DNA of 39,329 nucleotides from Priapulus caudatus (lineage: Eukaryota > Priapulida > Priapulimorpha > Priapulimorphida > Priapulidae), in NCBI RefSeq assembly GCF_000485595.1, contig NW_014577076.1, positions 1,123,814 to 1,163,142 on the forward strand, in the 5' to 3' direction. Below are positions 11,596-23,602 of the stretch, in pieces. A program made the position numbers and the translations under genes. Under the pieces are notes generated by a model. It saw only the letters and a program-made list of their open reading frames with translations. It did not search any database and had not been told where the DNA came from. How positions within the stretch are numbered: the stretch's first letter is position 1; the number at the start of each line of letters is the position of its first letter.

Positions 11596-13014
11596 CCAGA
11601 TGGCAACATTGTGCGGTCCCCATCGCTTTAAGTAGAAAGAAGCCCCAATAGTCTGGAACATAGGAAAGCAATTTTTGGTGATGATAACATACTGCATTAT
11701 ATATAATACCCCATGAAAATTCTCTGTTACATATTTCAAAACTGTCAAAGTATAACATTCTTTAGGGCTATACTAAAGTATGCCTCGGCTATCACTATGT
11801 ACATCATGTAATCCTACTGAATTAGCTTCCACAGATACAAAGATATTTGGATGTATACATTGAACTAGGTGTGTGTGCGATATACACAGCATTGTACTCA
11901 TGGGCAAAGTACAGAAGCATAGAAGCATACTAGGCTGCATAGCTAATATGGGTGATTACATAATAATAATTATTTAAAATCTTACTGGCTCCTCTTGTGG
12001 GTCGAACTTGCCTTCCTTATATCGTTTGATTAGCGAAGTCTTTCCAACATTAAATTCTCCTAGAATTATGACTTTCAGATTTCTGTAATTATGATAAAAT
12101 TATACACTTATTGACACAAATCTTACTAATGAACTTAAATAATAATTATTTAATTTTTTAAATATCAAACCAACTTCAAAATAGCCATGTAAAAAGCCAT
12201 ACAGTGACGATAACATTATCAATGAAAATTTGCAGTGAATCCCTTTTACATTCTTAAAAACTACTGTCAAAAAGACTAGGCTTTATTGAGAAATGCGTAC
12301 AATGATTCAAGACCACAGTTTCACAAATAGCTGGTGTACTAATGAGAGGGAGATAATTACACACTTGTATAATCCACCTCTGGTACCAGAACTTCTAGCA
12401 CTTCTGATACACACCTTACATATTTGCACATGAAGCACACATGTATAATTCAGCTATACTGTCACTATTATTATTAAAAACTATTATTATTTGCATTAAG
12501 CATTAAAAATATTGCCATAGGTTGACGATGTTGCCGGTGAATGCTTTGGTGAATAGCTGTTGAAGGACTATCCTAAGAACTGTAAATTTAGATCGGAGAA
12601 TTGGACACAAATGTGGTGAAAGGTAAAGAGTAAAGAAACAGATAAGAGAAATAAGGTAAAGATGTCATTATAGACATATATTTACTCCTTTACTTTAACA
12701 AACATTAGATGCTTGAACATAAATGTTGAGGTTAGTTAATCTAGCACACAAAACTTCTTCCAAGGCTACTCAAAAGCTGATAAGCAAACCCACAGTTGTA
12801 CAAAGATTACAGAATAAATATAATACTTTATTAGAGTAGTTGTCTAGATATAATACAAATATACATCTTTTGGTGAAAAAAGTAACATAAATCAATTGCT
12901 CAATTGAGCCAATGTAAAAGATAGTGTCTGCAACAATGCTTGCTGGACAAGGAACGAGTTGTTAGTACAATCAAGCAGAAAAACTTACGCTTTATTTTTT
13001 CTTTCTGCTTGCAT
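11596..13014 (-). pseudogene. Duplicated 5' half of the Rab20-like gene (exons 1-3, unit B)
   Basis: Exon 1 is 12989-13014 (ATG at 13012-13014, MQAERKNK plus two bases), exon 2 is 11986-12082 (P-loop GEFNVGKTS) and exon 3 is 11596-11652 (TIGASFYLKRW to NVAIW). Each keeps its splice sites. Exon 3 here is 57 bp and in frame, unlike its twin at 4740-4795. No exons 4-6 follow before unit A begins. This copy is either a 5' fragment or an alternative first half that could splice over unit A into exons 4-6 at 3762-3874 and below. The label pseudogene refers to its incompleteness, not to broken codons. Confidence 0.75.
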
Positions 13015-14030
13015 GTTTACTGCCTACCCTGGCATGCATCAGTAGGCCTTTTAAGGATCAGAAATAATGTACCTATATTACGTATTACAGCAATCAACAA
13101 CTGATAAAATTAAAATGTTAATATTTACAACACTGCCTCAGTACCTCCTGTGACAGGACATATTGTGACTGGTAGATATTAGATGAAATAGGTAAATATT
13201 AAGTCGATTTACATGCATCCCTTGACCTAACTCTGCCTATGTAGCCCTCGCTCCCACCACAGGGTGACCCGTAGTCAACTCGCCTCACCGGCAAACTCGA
13301 CTCGTGTGTCGAGATTACCCGACTGGAGGTCGGCCTGCTCGGCTTGTGGGTCTAGATGACCTGCCTGGAGATCGGGCAGCTGGACTCACAGGCTAGCTAT
13401 AGACATGCAGGTACAGCTATAAGAATTAGAGAACAACAAAAAATGCCTCCATAGAATATCTAATTAAATACCAGACACTTATATTTACATACAAATACAT
13501 CAACCACCTTAAAAAATCACACAGAAATAATCCCCTCCCATACCTTACAAATATTGTACTAAAATCAAGGAAACTTATCAATTATATTATTTTAATTGCT
13601 CTGACAACACTATATTTGGATTCATCAAATTTTTTCTCCATCTATGAGACTGTTTTCAGTACATGTATTTGTATTTGAATTGTAATTTGTATGCAATAAA
13701 GATTTACTAATAATAATAACATGTGTTTCGACGTCGGAGAGTGTGAAAGATCTCAAATGAGTTATCCGGCGAGTCTATAGCTGCCCGACCTCCAGCCCAG
13801 GCAAGCAGTCGCCACAGTGCAAGCCGAATTGGCGGGTGGGTCGAGTTAACCGGTACTCCCACTGCACAGGTCTATAGCCTATATGCCTGACAGCACTTGG
13901 CAGGAGTAAAATAATAACAAAGATATTAAATAAAATCTCACATAGATTATATATACTCCTCCTGCCAACAGTGACGGTAAATGCCCGCTCACCTATTTAA
14001 ATCATACATGGTAAATAAATAACAACCATT

Positions 14031-14634
14031 GCACTAGTACTAGTAGATACAATAATGTAACCCAAACACAGGATAGGGTTACAATGCGAGCCTATGGTCT
14101 TCTGTGGAGGAACCCCTGAGTGAATCACTCAGGGCAGTTTGCTGGTGCGTTTTCAGAGACTAGAGCTTCCAACCTGGGTTTATTCTCAACACGAACCTTT
14201 CTCCGCTATCCTAGAACTTACTATGTATCACAATACTCTGTATTAAACTAATATAACGTGTTACAAAAATACGCATAGCGTTTGGTGGTGGCCTAGGTGG
14301 GGCGACCGCTATGCGCATTGGGAATGCGTACGTCACAGGTCAACAAAAATGGGGCTCAATATATCCGCCACTCGTCATTTCGAATTTTTGTAACACGTTA
14401 TATTTGTTTAATACAGAGTATTGTGATACATAGTAAGTTCCAGGATAGCGAAGAAAAGTTCGTGTTGAGAATAAACCCAGGTTGGAAGTTCTAGTCTCTG
14501 AAAACGCACCAGCAAACCGCCCTGAGTGATTCACTCAGGGGTTCCTCCACAGAAAACCATAGGCTCGCATTGTAACCCTATCCTGTGTTTGGGTTACATT
14601 ATTGTATCTATAGTACTAGTACTAGTAGTAGTAG
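14031..14634. mobile_element. Foldback/MITE element with ~230-bp inverted arms (unit B)
   Basis: This is the duplicate of the element at 7176-7764 and has clearer arms. Both ends show GATACAATAATGTAACCC-like termini beside TAGTACTAGTACTAG sequence. Open frames within it are shadows of the inverted arms and carry no recognisable protein. Confidence 0.75.
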
Positions 14635-14776
14635 GAACTATAAATACAATAATAAACGTAACCCAACTGCCAACACAAAACTCAACACGAGAAAATATGA
14701 CCCAAGGATATAAGATCTGTCCACATTTGCACATTTGCACATTGCGAAAATGAATTGTGGTCAGCGCTCCATGAAC

Positions 14777-16539
14777 CAACAAGTGCCGCGGAGTGACAGC
14801 GCTCATCTCACGTCTACTGCTGTGACTCTGTGGTAGAGTGGGGGGATTCTAGTAAACCCTGTTAGTCCCAAATGTGTTCACATACGCGCCGAAACAGTGG
14901 AACGCACAGGGATGGTATCAAGAACCTTCTCGAAGGAATGTTCGTTGGGATCATTATGAAAGTTGCCACGAGATGGCGCGCACGTTTTAGTGTCTTCAGA
15001 TTAAAGATGGAAGCTCCCATCGTACGTAGTAGCAACAACTATTTGCAAGACAGAATAGGTAAGCACTCATCCATTTACCTACGCAAGCCTACAGGTTGAA
15101 ATAGAGAGCTGCCACCTGTAACTAATTAACGCAGGCAAAAACTACACAGTACTATCACCACCACATTCACTGCAGCACTGGCAGTGGCTACTGGCAGTGG
15201 CATAAGTTACATGTAACACACTGACAGTACAGAATGCCACCATACAATGCAGTACAATATTTAAGGGAGCATAAACTTCTTCAACCAAATAGAGCTTTTG
15301 AAATTTCACTGTGACATTGTAGCCTCATACGTCACAGGCATGTATAGTTCTACTAGCAAACCCGGCAGTCAAATTCTTTCTAACAGTAAACAAATCCATG
15401 TTTAACCTCCTCTTGAGGTCAAAAGCTTATCCAACACTTACTCTTCGCATGTCAGCGGAAAGTACATTTCATGGTCCTTTCAATAAAGCCATAAAAATGG
15501 TAGGTCACTGGCTGAAACAAAAAAGTTTTCATACACATCCGTCAACCATGTCCTCAGAAAATGTCTAAAATCTGCCCTGTGCCCCATTACCTTTGACCCC
15601 AATTTCGGCACAGTGATGGCTTTTCCTACCATGATGTCTATATACACCGCCTATCACGAGCCTAGGTCGAGCCGTTTAGATTTGTGCCGCAATTCTGCAT
15701 TTCCCCCATATCCTTAAAGGAACCAGTAGCCCTCTAGGTTCTAGGGTTATTTTCAGCTAATTTAGGTTATAATTGCGCTACATAAAAAGTTTCATGTTCA
15801 ATCACCATTAGAAATAATTTAAAAAAAATGTTTTAAAACTAACGACTACAGTTTGATTACAACGACGGTGGCGCCACTCAAAGCGCAACGATCTGAGAAG
15901 TTGCGCAAAACCACTTCCAGCCAAGGGCTACAGCCGAGGGTATTTCTATTTATTCATTTAAAAGCAAAAGTATTGTAATATCTTATAAACGACATATAGT
16001 TTCAGTTATAAATAGGGAAAATTTGCCCTAAAGAATACGTCCGTTGTTAAATACCATTTAGGTATAAATATAATTGCACTTTGTGATTAAGCTCGCCGTC
16101 ATTTACCTGAAAATAAAAATGCAAATACGCAACTTTTTCAGGGTGGCCGCACGGTCCGCGGTGTCATGGCGCCGTTCAACATTTCGTAGCGTTGATTGTG
16201 TAAATAATTAATAAGTATCTGGTGACAAATACATGTAGGTATAGACGTTTGTTATACAGTAAGTACAGTTGTATGCAGTTAAAATCCTAGAGGCTACTGT
16301 CGCCTTTAAGTTAAGGTGGGAATGTTCCCCTTCTTTTACACTGCTTGATCTTTGACCTTTGACCCCAGCTTCAACATCCCAACTCGTTTTCCGAATTACC
16401 CCCCCCCACGTCCGACTTTCGAATCCGTACGTCGAGCCGTTTAGATGTGCCCAACCTGTTGACAGACGCACGACGGGCCGGACAGACGAACGATCATGCG
16501 ATTCTACAAGCTGTACCTGACTACGTCAGATGACCTCAA
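14777..16539 (-). mobile_element. Long hairpin-ended dispersed repeat (unit B copy)
   Basis: This is the duplicate of the element at 7941-9749. Its beginning (CAAGTGCCGCGGAGTGACAG) is the reverse complement of the 3' end of the SERINC-intron copy finishing at about 22317, and roughly 250 bp there are shared (22060-22317). The other end carries CTGACTACGTCAGATGA. Confidence 0.65.
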
Positions 16540-16610
16540 AATACCGCCCTCGAGTCTTGACTCATGACTTGTGTTGGGTTACATTGTAATTAGTGTACTA
16601 TTAGTACTAT

Positions 16611-16867
16611 CAAGGCCGTACGCAGGAAATTTTCTGTAGGGGGGCAAAAGTATTCCCCATGCCCCCTGTTCCCTAAAGTTTCGCATTCACGATTTCTTTA
16701 TTTAAAGTGTAATATTTCTTTGATTGTATGTAAGATAAACCTTTTGTCACATTTCTATTTTATTTCTAAAAAGTGTACAGTATTTGTCCCATTTAAAAGG
16801 CATACTCGAAAATTTCTAGGGGGCAACTGCCCCTGCTGGCGCTGCCCCCCTGCTGCGTCCGGCCCTG
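16611..16867. mobile_element. hAT-type MITE (unit B)
   Basis: This is the duplicate of the element at 9822-10079 with the same ends. The left target copy is AGTACTAT (16603-16610) and the right copy reads AGTACTTT, one base different. The insertion therefore predates the segmental duplication. Confidence 0.85.
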
Positions 16868-17855
16868 AGTACTTTACTATACATTAGTATGATTACTATT
16901 AGTATTAGTGTACTGAGCTTGCAGTTCTTCGTGCTGACAACGGCCAAAACACGCGTGTATTGCTAAGCTGCGCAAGTACATAGGTACGTATTATTACGTA
17001 AACCACAAATAAACTTACACCACACAACACCAAGTTGTTGATAAGGCCATAGCCGTGAACGCGGAGTCACATTTCCATCGCTAACAGGATGTTCTGTAGT
17101 TAGACGATCACAGTGCCTCTAAACTTCGCAAACAGTCATGTGTTATGGAGACAATGGCCAGTCATTTAACGAGAGCTAAATCACTGTGGCTAATGTGGAC
17201 TGACGTCAGGTACAATTTTACTACACGTATTTTTCAGTAGGATTAATAAAACTAAAATTAACTATGACTATACACAAAAATAAAAAACTAAAAGAAAGAT
17301 AGTATTTATTACAATAATATAATCACACTTATAGGCCAGCATATATTTCATCCAGTACGTTAATTCTCATTATATCCGGGCATTACGTTTGTTTACCACA
17401 CCGAAATAACAAAACAAAACAGTAGGATCTACGCCATATTCGTTTCTTTGTTTGTGAGAGATTGTTCGCCAACATTTTACGGAGTACTCGTTTTTGTCGC
17501 GTTTATACGACGAGATTTTTAACAGCAGTGGACGTATACAGCAACGAGTCTGTCTTAGGATAGGTTGCTTGGTAAGAAATAATTCATTAGGTGCAGGGTT
17601 ATTTTTCGATTTTAATAGAGAACGATGACGTATTTTGGCTAACTGGCCCGGCCCCTGGTCACATCAAGATGCCAGACTGTCACTGATTCACCTCATAAGT
17701 TAAACCTCAATAAATAGTAGGGCTACTATTATTTAATATAGTCTTCCAAAGTCCTAGGACTATAATCTAATAACGAAGATGGAGAGAGAAGTGGATCAAA
17801 TCGACTAGATCAACGCTGCTGATTGCGCCACAATTGCCACTGGCAGCAAGATCAA

Positions 17856-18574
17856 GCCGCACGTACAGCACACCGCGGCGCCATTGACTATATATATACA
17901 ACATGGTGTCGAACTCACCGGCAGTCCGCCGCCGCAGTTTCCACGAATCACCGTTTTAAATCAGTTACAATTCCCGTGTTCCTGCAGGTGACGGCGGCCA
18001 CTTCCAACTATCGTTGGAATCGCGGAACATTGCTTAACAATATACACCGCAATTTTGACAATCGGCCCGCCAGAATGCGCTTAAATCACAGAAATCCTCA
18101 AATATACTTGCTAAATGATACTTAGCCTGCTACAGGGATAAGGCGGCGGCTGGCTGAAACGTTGGTGGGCTGCGCTGATTCGGCTGCAGCAAGTTTAATG
18201 CGGCAAGACAGGCTGCAGACTACGCTGTTGACATCGCGGGTGAGTCAGTACTCATGGTATGCGCAGCCGCCAACGTTCAGCAGCCGCCGCCGTTATCCTG
18301 TAGCAGGCTAAGTATCATTTAGCAAGTATATTTGAGGCATTTCGTGATTTAAGCGCATTCTGGCGGCCGATTGTCAAAATTAGCGGTGTGTATTGTTATA
18401 GCAATGTTCCGCTGATCCAACGATAGTTGGAAAGTGGCGTCACCTTGCAGGACACGGGAGTGTAACTGATTTAAAACGGTGAGTTTGTGAAACTGCGGCG
18501 GCGACTGCCGCGAGTTCGACACCATGTTGTATATATATAGTCAATGGCGCCGCGCGTGTGCTGTACGTGCGGGC
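17856..18574. repeat. Large inverted repeat, arms ~315 bp, 85-bp spacer
   Basis: The left arm (17856-18175) and right arm (18261-18574) are reverse complements with small differences. For example, TTAGCCTGCTACAGG in the left arm appears inverted as CCTGTAGCAGGCTAA in the right. The arms are GC-rich compared with their surroundings. The left arm is also present at the end of unit A (about 11067-11386), where the right arm is missing because unit B begins instead. This may be a foldback element or a replication-related inversion. Confidence 0.85.
18198..18239 (+). CDS. Candidate SERINC first coding exon (weak)
   Basis: A 14-codon frame starts at ATG 18198 and ends in phase 0 at a good donor (CGG followed by GTGAGT at 18240). 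That is the phase needed to join the SERINC acceptor at 20141-20142, and the length fits the roughly 13 residues missing from the SERINC N-terminus. Against it, the peptide (MRQDRLQTTLLTSR) does not resemble the usual hydrophobic MG-start of SERINCs, and it lies in the spacer of a large inverted repeat. Confidence 0.2.
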
Positions 18575-20142
18575 ACAGGCACTTGAAGCATATCAACTGT
18601 AAACACACGGCCGCCATTGCAATTGGCGATACCAGAAATGCACTCATCAACATAAATAGTGAGAAGAGCAGTATAGAGGCTCAGGGTTCCGCGTTTTGGT
18701 CTAAATATAGCAATGTTACCTACAATCCCGGTGCCGCTGGCCATACCGGTTACAATATGAGCGAAAAACCGTGGCGGCTCGGCGTGTAATGTCCTCTCTG
18801 CACAATCGACCGATTTTACATTGGCTATAGTGTTATTATTGCAATAGATATTAGAAGTAAGGAATTAAAAAAAGGAAAAAAGCAGCCCGCGACAACCCTG
18901 TTACCCATGTTCGTGGCTGTGCACATCGTGGCTCGTGCTTGCTGGCTGGGCGGCATTGATTGAAGTACGGGGGGGGGGGGGGGAGGTTGAATGCACTGAT
19001 TGTTACAGTCGTGTGGGTGTGGTTATTGCTGTATATGTAGGGGTGGGCACCGCTGGTATGAGGGAGCGACAGCAAAACTTTCCCAGAATTGAGCAAAAAG
19101 CTGTAATCAGGGATGACACAGGAGTGTGCCGGCATGCAAAAAGAAATGTTGCTGTGACTTTCATTACGATTTTCCATGTATATAGTCAGAAGGATTGACA
19201 CTATTTTCACAACGGCGGGTAAATACAGGAACATTTTCACAACGGCGTTGTTAAATTTTGCAACGGCGGTGCGCCGCAGTGCCTCCTATCAAAGTGACAA
19301 TAGCTGTGGCAATATTTTATATCTTGCTGATTACACACATGTAATAATCTCTGTTTAAATTTGTTATTATGAAAACATTGCTCAGAAATGGTAAATCCGA
19401 AAAAATATAGCGAAATATAGTCTCACCTCACAGTGGATATATCACTGATTACACCAACTTTAAAAACACTAGTTATGATTTTATGCAGTTATTGCATAGA
19501 AAACTGGATTTGAAGACATCATACCAGCTCCGCATGTTATTGTGTCCAGGCAATCTAAAAACAAATGGCGCCTTCATAGTAACTGCACCTGATTAACACA
19601 AAAGGGCATTTGATTCTGTGTAGTAAAAATTATTGACTTGTCGTATGCAGTGAAGCGCAGCAGCGAAGTGCTTTTGTGAGCGAGTTTGTTGTTAATGTTA
19701 GACTAGCACGAATCAAACAACTGTGGAAGCAGTAGGCCGTGTACTTTGGATCTCGGAGAATTACTGTTACGCTAGCATTAACCTCTGTGTTTGCACTCAC
19801 ACCAACATTGCTGCGATGCGATTATTTGCATTAATTTACTGCACTCTGGTCGATGTCTCGCGCTATCGCGAGAAAGTCTGAGAAATGGCAGCGGAAATAA
19901 AAAACACTAATCAAAATTGTAATCGTGCCTGTTTTGGTGAATACGAAGGTCCTAAGACATTTTATCATTACTCTAAACAATTGCTGATGCAATAACGGTG
20001 AGTGTCATAAAAGTGGGCAAAGCATGAGATTTTGCTCGAATATATTACTGTTATGTCGAGCTATGGTACCCAAATCTTTCACTGTGCTTCTAGACCCAGA
20101 GGATATAGTATTTACTGGATAAATTTTTCTTTGTTTTGTCAG
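18575..20142. other. SERINC upstream region: candidate promoter, 5' UTR or first intron
   Basis: No convincing coding exon was found. It contains a long G-run at about 18967-18983 and three near-repeats of TTTTCACAACGGCG-like sequence at about 19203-19270. A strong but out-of-frame splice donor (AACG followed by GTGAGT) lies at about 19998. That donor could end a non-coding 5' exon spliced to the acceptor at 20141-20142. Open frames here lack recognisable products. Confidence 0.45.
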
Positions 20143-23100
20143 CTGGGAACATGTTGTGGAAGTGCAGCAGCCAGTCTTTGCTGTGGCTGCTGCCCAAACT
20201 GCAAGAATTCCACCTCGTCTCGAATTATGTATGCAGTGATACTCCTCATAGGCTCTTTTGTAGCATGCCTCATGTTGATACCTGGCCTACAAGATCAACT
20301 CGCCAAGGTAGAATATAAAACTTCAATTCATTTGATCAGATGTGCTGTTTGCATGGTGCCTGCTTAATGTATGATTGAATTTGTTATGAATACATGTGTT
20401 GATGGTCGAATAACTATAGCACTGCAATTAGTAAAAAAGCAGCATTAGTAAAATATTATCTAGAAATAATACTGGTTACTGTGTCGTATAATTTTCTTGT
20501 GATTGACTGTGTGATTTTATGTATCGATTAAATCTTCAAGATTCCAGCTCTATGTGAGGGCTCAGAGGAGGGCATCAACGATGCACTGGGCACATTGGGA
20601 CATGAGGGACTGGTGGACTGCAGCAAGCTTGCTGGATACAGGGCCGTGTATCGGATCTGCTTCTCACTGACATGCTTCTTCTTCTTATTCGCCGTCATAA
20701 TGATTAATGTGAAGCATTCGAAGGACCCTCGCAGTTCAATTCAAAATGGGTGTGTGAAATAGGAGAAAGATTTGCCGGTTACAATGGTTACAATGTTCAT
20801 ACCTTAAGTTTCTATATAAATTGATGCGCTTACTCTTTCATTCCTATCTCTCACTCTAATTGTTGTTTACTTACTTGCTCTCTATCTCTTTCTCTCTCAC
20901 TCTCTCTGTGTATCTTTCTCTCTTAGAACAAATGACGCTATAGAATCCCTTCCCATCTTACCTATTCACATTACCAATTGGTTCCCATACCTTGACCCAT
21001 TCGGAAATTCTTAAGGATACACTCAAGGTTTTATGCAAAATTTCATTTATTTTTAGCTCATATGACGTAGTCAGATGCAGCTTGTAGAATCGCATGATCG
21101 TCCGTCCGTGAGTGCGTGCGTCAACAGTTGGGCACAAATTTTAACCGCTCGACGTGTGGTCACGATATTCGGGACGTGGGGGGTAATCCGAAAACGAGTT
21201 GGGATGTCGAAGCTGGGGTTCAAAGGTCAAAGGTCAAGAGGTGTAAAAGAAGGGGGAACATTCCCTCCTTAACTTAAGGTATAGGGAGGAAATGCAGAAT
21301 TGGCTGCGGCACAATCCTAAACGGCCCATCGACCTCTAGCAGTTCGGTTGATCAGTCCGAATGCTAATAGACATCAATGCGGGCTAGGAAAAGCCATCAC
21401 GTGATGCCGAAATATTGGCGCGTCCCAGCGTCAAAGCGTTAATGCGGGGCACAGCGGCAGATCTTTTAGACATTTTACTGAGCCGGCATGGTCCTGAAGA
21501 CGAAAACGCGAGCTTTGAAAAACTCTTTTTGTTTTAGTAGAGTGACCTACCATTGTTATGACTTTATTAAGAAAGAGACCATGGAAATGTTACTTCCAGC
21601 TGACATGTGCAAGAGTAAGTGATTGAATAAACTTCTTTGACCTTACAACGGGAGGGTTAAGACAATGGAAGTTGTGTTCACTTGTTAGAAGAATTTGAAC
21701 TCGACTGGTTTGCTAGCTAGATCTTACATGCCTGAGTGTATGACGGCACAGGTCACAAGTGAAATTTCAAAGCTAATTTGTGTATGAAGAGGTTTATGCT
21801 CCTTAAGATCGTCATAAATTTCCTATAAGGCAATCATAGTAGTCAGTCGGTTACATGGCTACTTATGCCCACTGCAGTAAGCCACTGCACGCTGCATGAT
21901 GGTGGGTCGATCAAAGTACGTGCATTCTTAATTTTTTGCCTGCCGTATCTTAAGGGTACAGGTGGCAGCTACTCTATTTCAGCTCTGATACGCCTTGCGA
22001 TAGGTAGAATGGATGAAGTGACATTATATTCGCTGTCTATGGCAAGATAGTAATGTTGTACTACCGTACGAATGGGGAGCTTCCATCATTTAATCTTAAG
22101 ACACTTAAACGTACGCGCCATCTCGTGGCAACTTTCATAACGATCCCAACGAACATTCCTTTGAGAAGGTTCCTGATACCATCCCTGTGCCTTCCACTGT
22201 TTCGGCGCGTATGTGAGCACATTTGGGACTAACAGGGTTTACTAGAATCCCACCACTCCACCACAGAGTCACCGCAGTAGACGTTAGATGAGCACTGTCG
22301 CTCCGCGGCACTTGTTTATTTTCATTCTTATTTGATGGCTAACACTAGGTGCCACCTCTGTGCATGCATATTTCTCCATATACCGATGCATATGAACTTT
22401 CAGAGCGTTTTGATTGCCTGCGTTTGGTGTAGGGAGCTGTGGCCCTTTAAACGTACATTTACTGATGACGTCAGACACATGAACCAACCAAGCATGTTCG
22501 CGGTATTCATTATGCCAGAATCTATCAGCATCAACCCTCCTAGAGCTGTCAACTGTCAGTGATAGTTGGAATTGCCGCGATGTTGAAAATAACATTTATA
22601 CTTCGATACACAAGGGCCTGGATTTGTTGACACGTAGCTCAGTGGTGTTATGCAGTACACAGCGTTTGCGCATTTCGCATCCAATTGCGGGCATAATCCT
22701 AGTAATTTCTCACAATTTCTCAAGCATAGAAAATTGTACCAATTTAAGGTTTCCTTTAGTAGGAAAGATATATCACAGTAAATACTAACAGTAGATGTTT
22801 TGCATACATTCACCCATTTCGCACACAGGCAGTCAATCATTGTGAAAAGAAGAAAAAACTTTTCTGTTTCGATTTCTGCCATAGTGTCTGATGTGATGTA
22901 TATAAATGAATATTTCTCTGTCATTACAACTCGGAATAATTATATTTTACACTTGTTTTAATGGTAACACAATGCTGTAAACATACATGCCATGGTTTTG
23001 TATTAAGTGCCATATTTTATGCGTTAAGGCTTGAGTGTATCATTAAGTTCTACTCCTATTATATGGATATCCATGAAGATATAGCTGAAAATATATGAAT

Positions 23101-23365
23101 ATGAAAATAGCATGAAGTGCAAATTTGTTATTTTGCAAGCTTTTAAGAACACATATCACTGCCAGGTCTTACAACAAAATTATTTGGCTCTCTCTCTCTC
23201 TCTCCCTCTCGTTCTCCCCCCTCTCCCTCTCCTTTCCTCTCTCCCCACTCTCCCTCTCCCTCCCTACCTCCCTCTCTCCCCCCTCCTTCCCCCTCCCTCC
23301 CCCCTCCCTCCCTCCCTCACTCCCCCTCTCTTTCTCGCCTCATATATATATGATATATATATATA

Positions 23366-23417
<52 letters not shown>

Positions 23418-23543
23418 GTCGTTCGTCGAGTGTCTAGTGTGTCGTTACGTTANNNNNNNNNNTACGTATACTAACCTTACCGTTCCGAACCCTACCCCTC
23501 GTACCTACCCTCCTCTTCTCGTCTCAGTATACATATATATATA

Positions 23544-23602
<59 letters not shown>

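Larger units (their letters stand above)
11387..18175. repeat. Tandem segmental duplication, unit B
   Basis: This is the second head-to-tail copy of the unit at 4533-11386, slightly shorter at about 6789 bp. Position 4541 corresponds to about 11395, and the end of unit A (11386) corresponds to 18175. The right boundary coincides with the inner edge of the left arm of a large inverted repeat (17856-18574). It could be a real recent duplication or a haplotype/assembly duplication. Confidence 0.92.

Noticed and set aside
14297-14806. Overlapping open frames on both strands
   Set aside because: They lie within the inverted arms of the foldback element and are mirror images of each other.
18851-19240. 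Minus-strand 129-codon frame
   Set aside because: It spans a long G/C homopolymer run giving Pro repeats, and has no recognisable domain.
23112-23474. Open frames across the CT and TA repeats
   Set aside because: They are translations of simple repeats and run into the N-gap.
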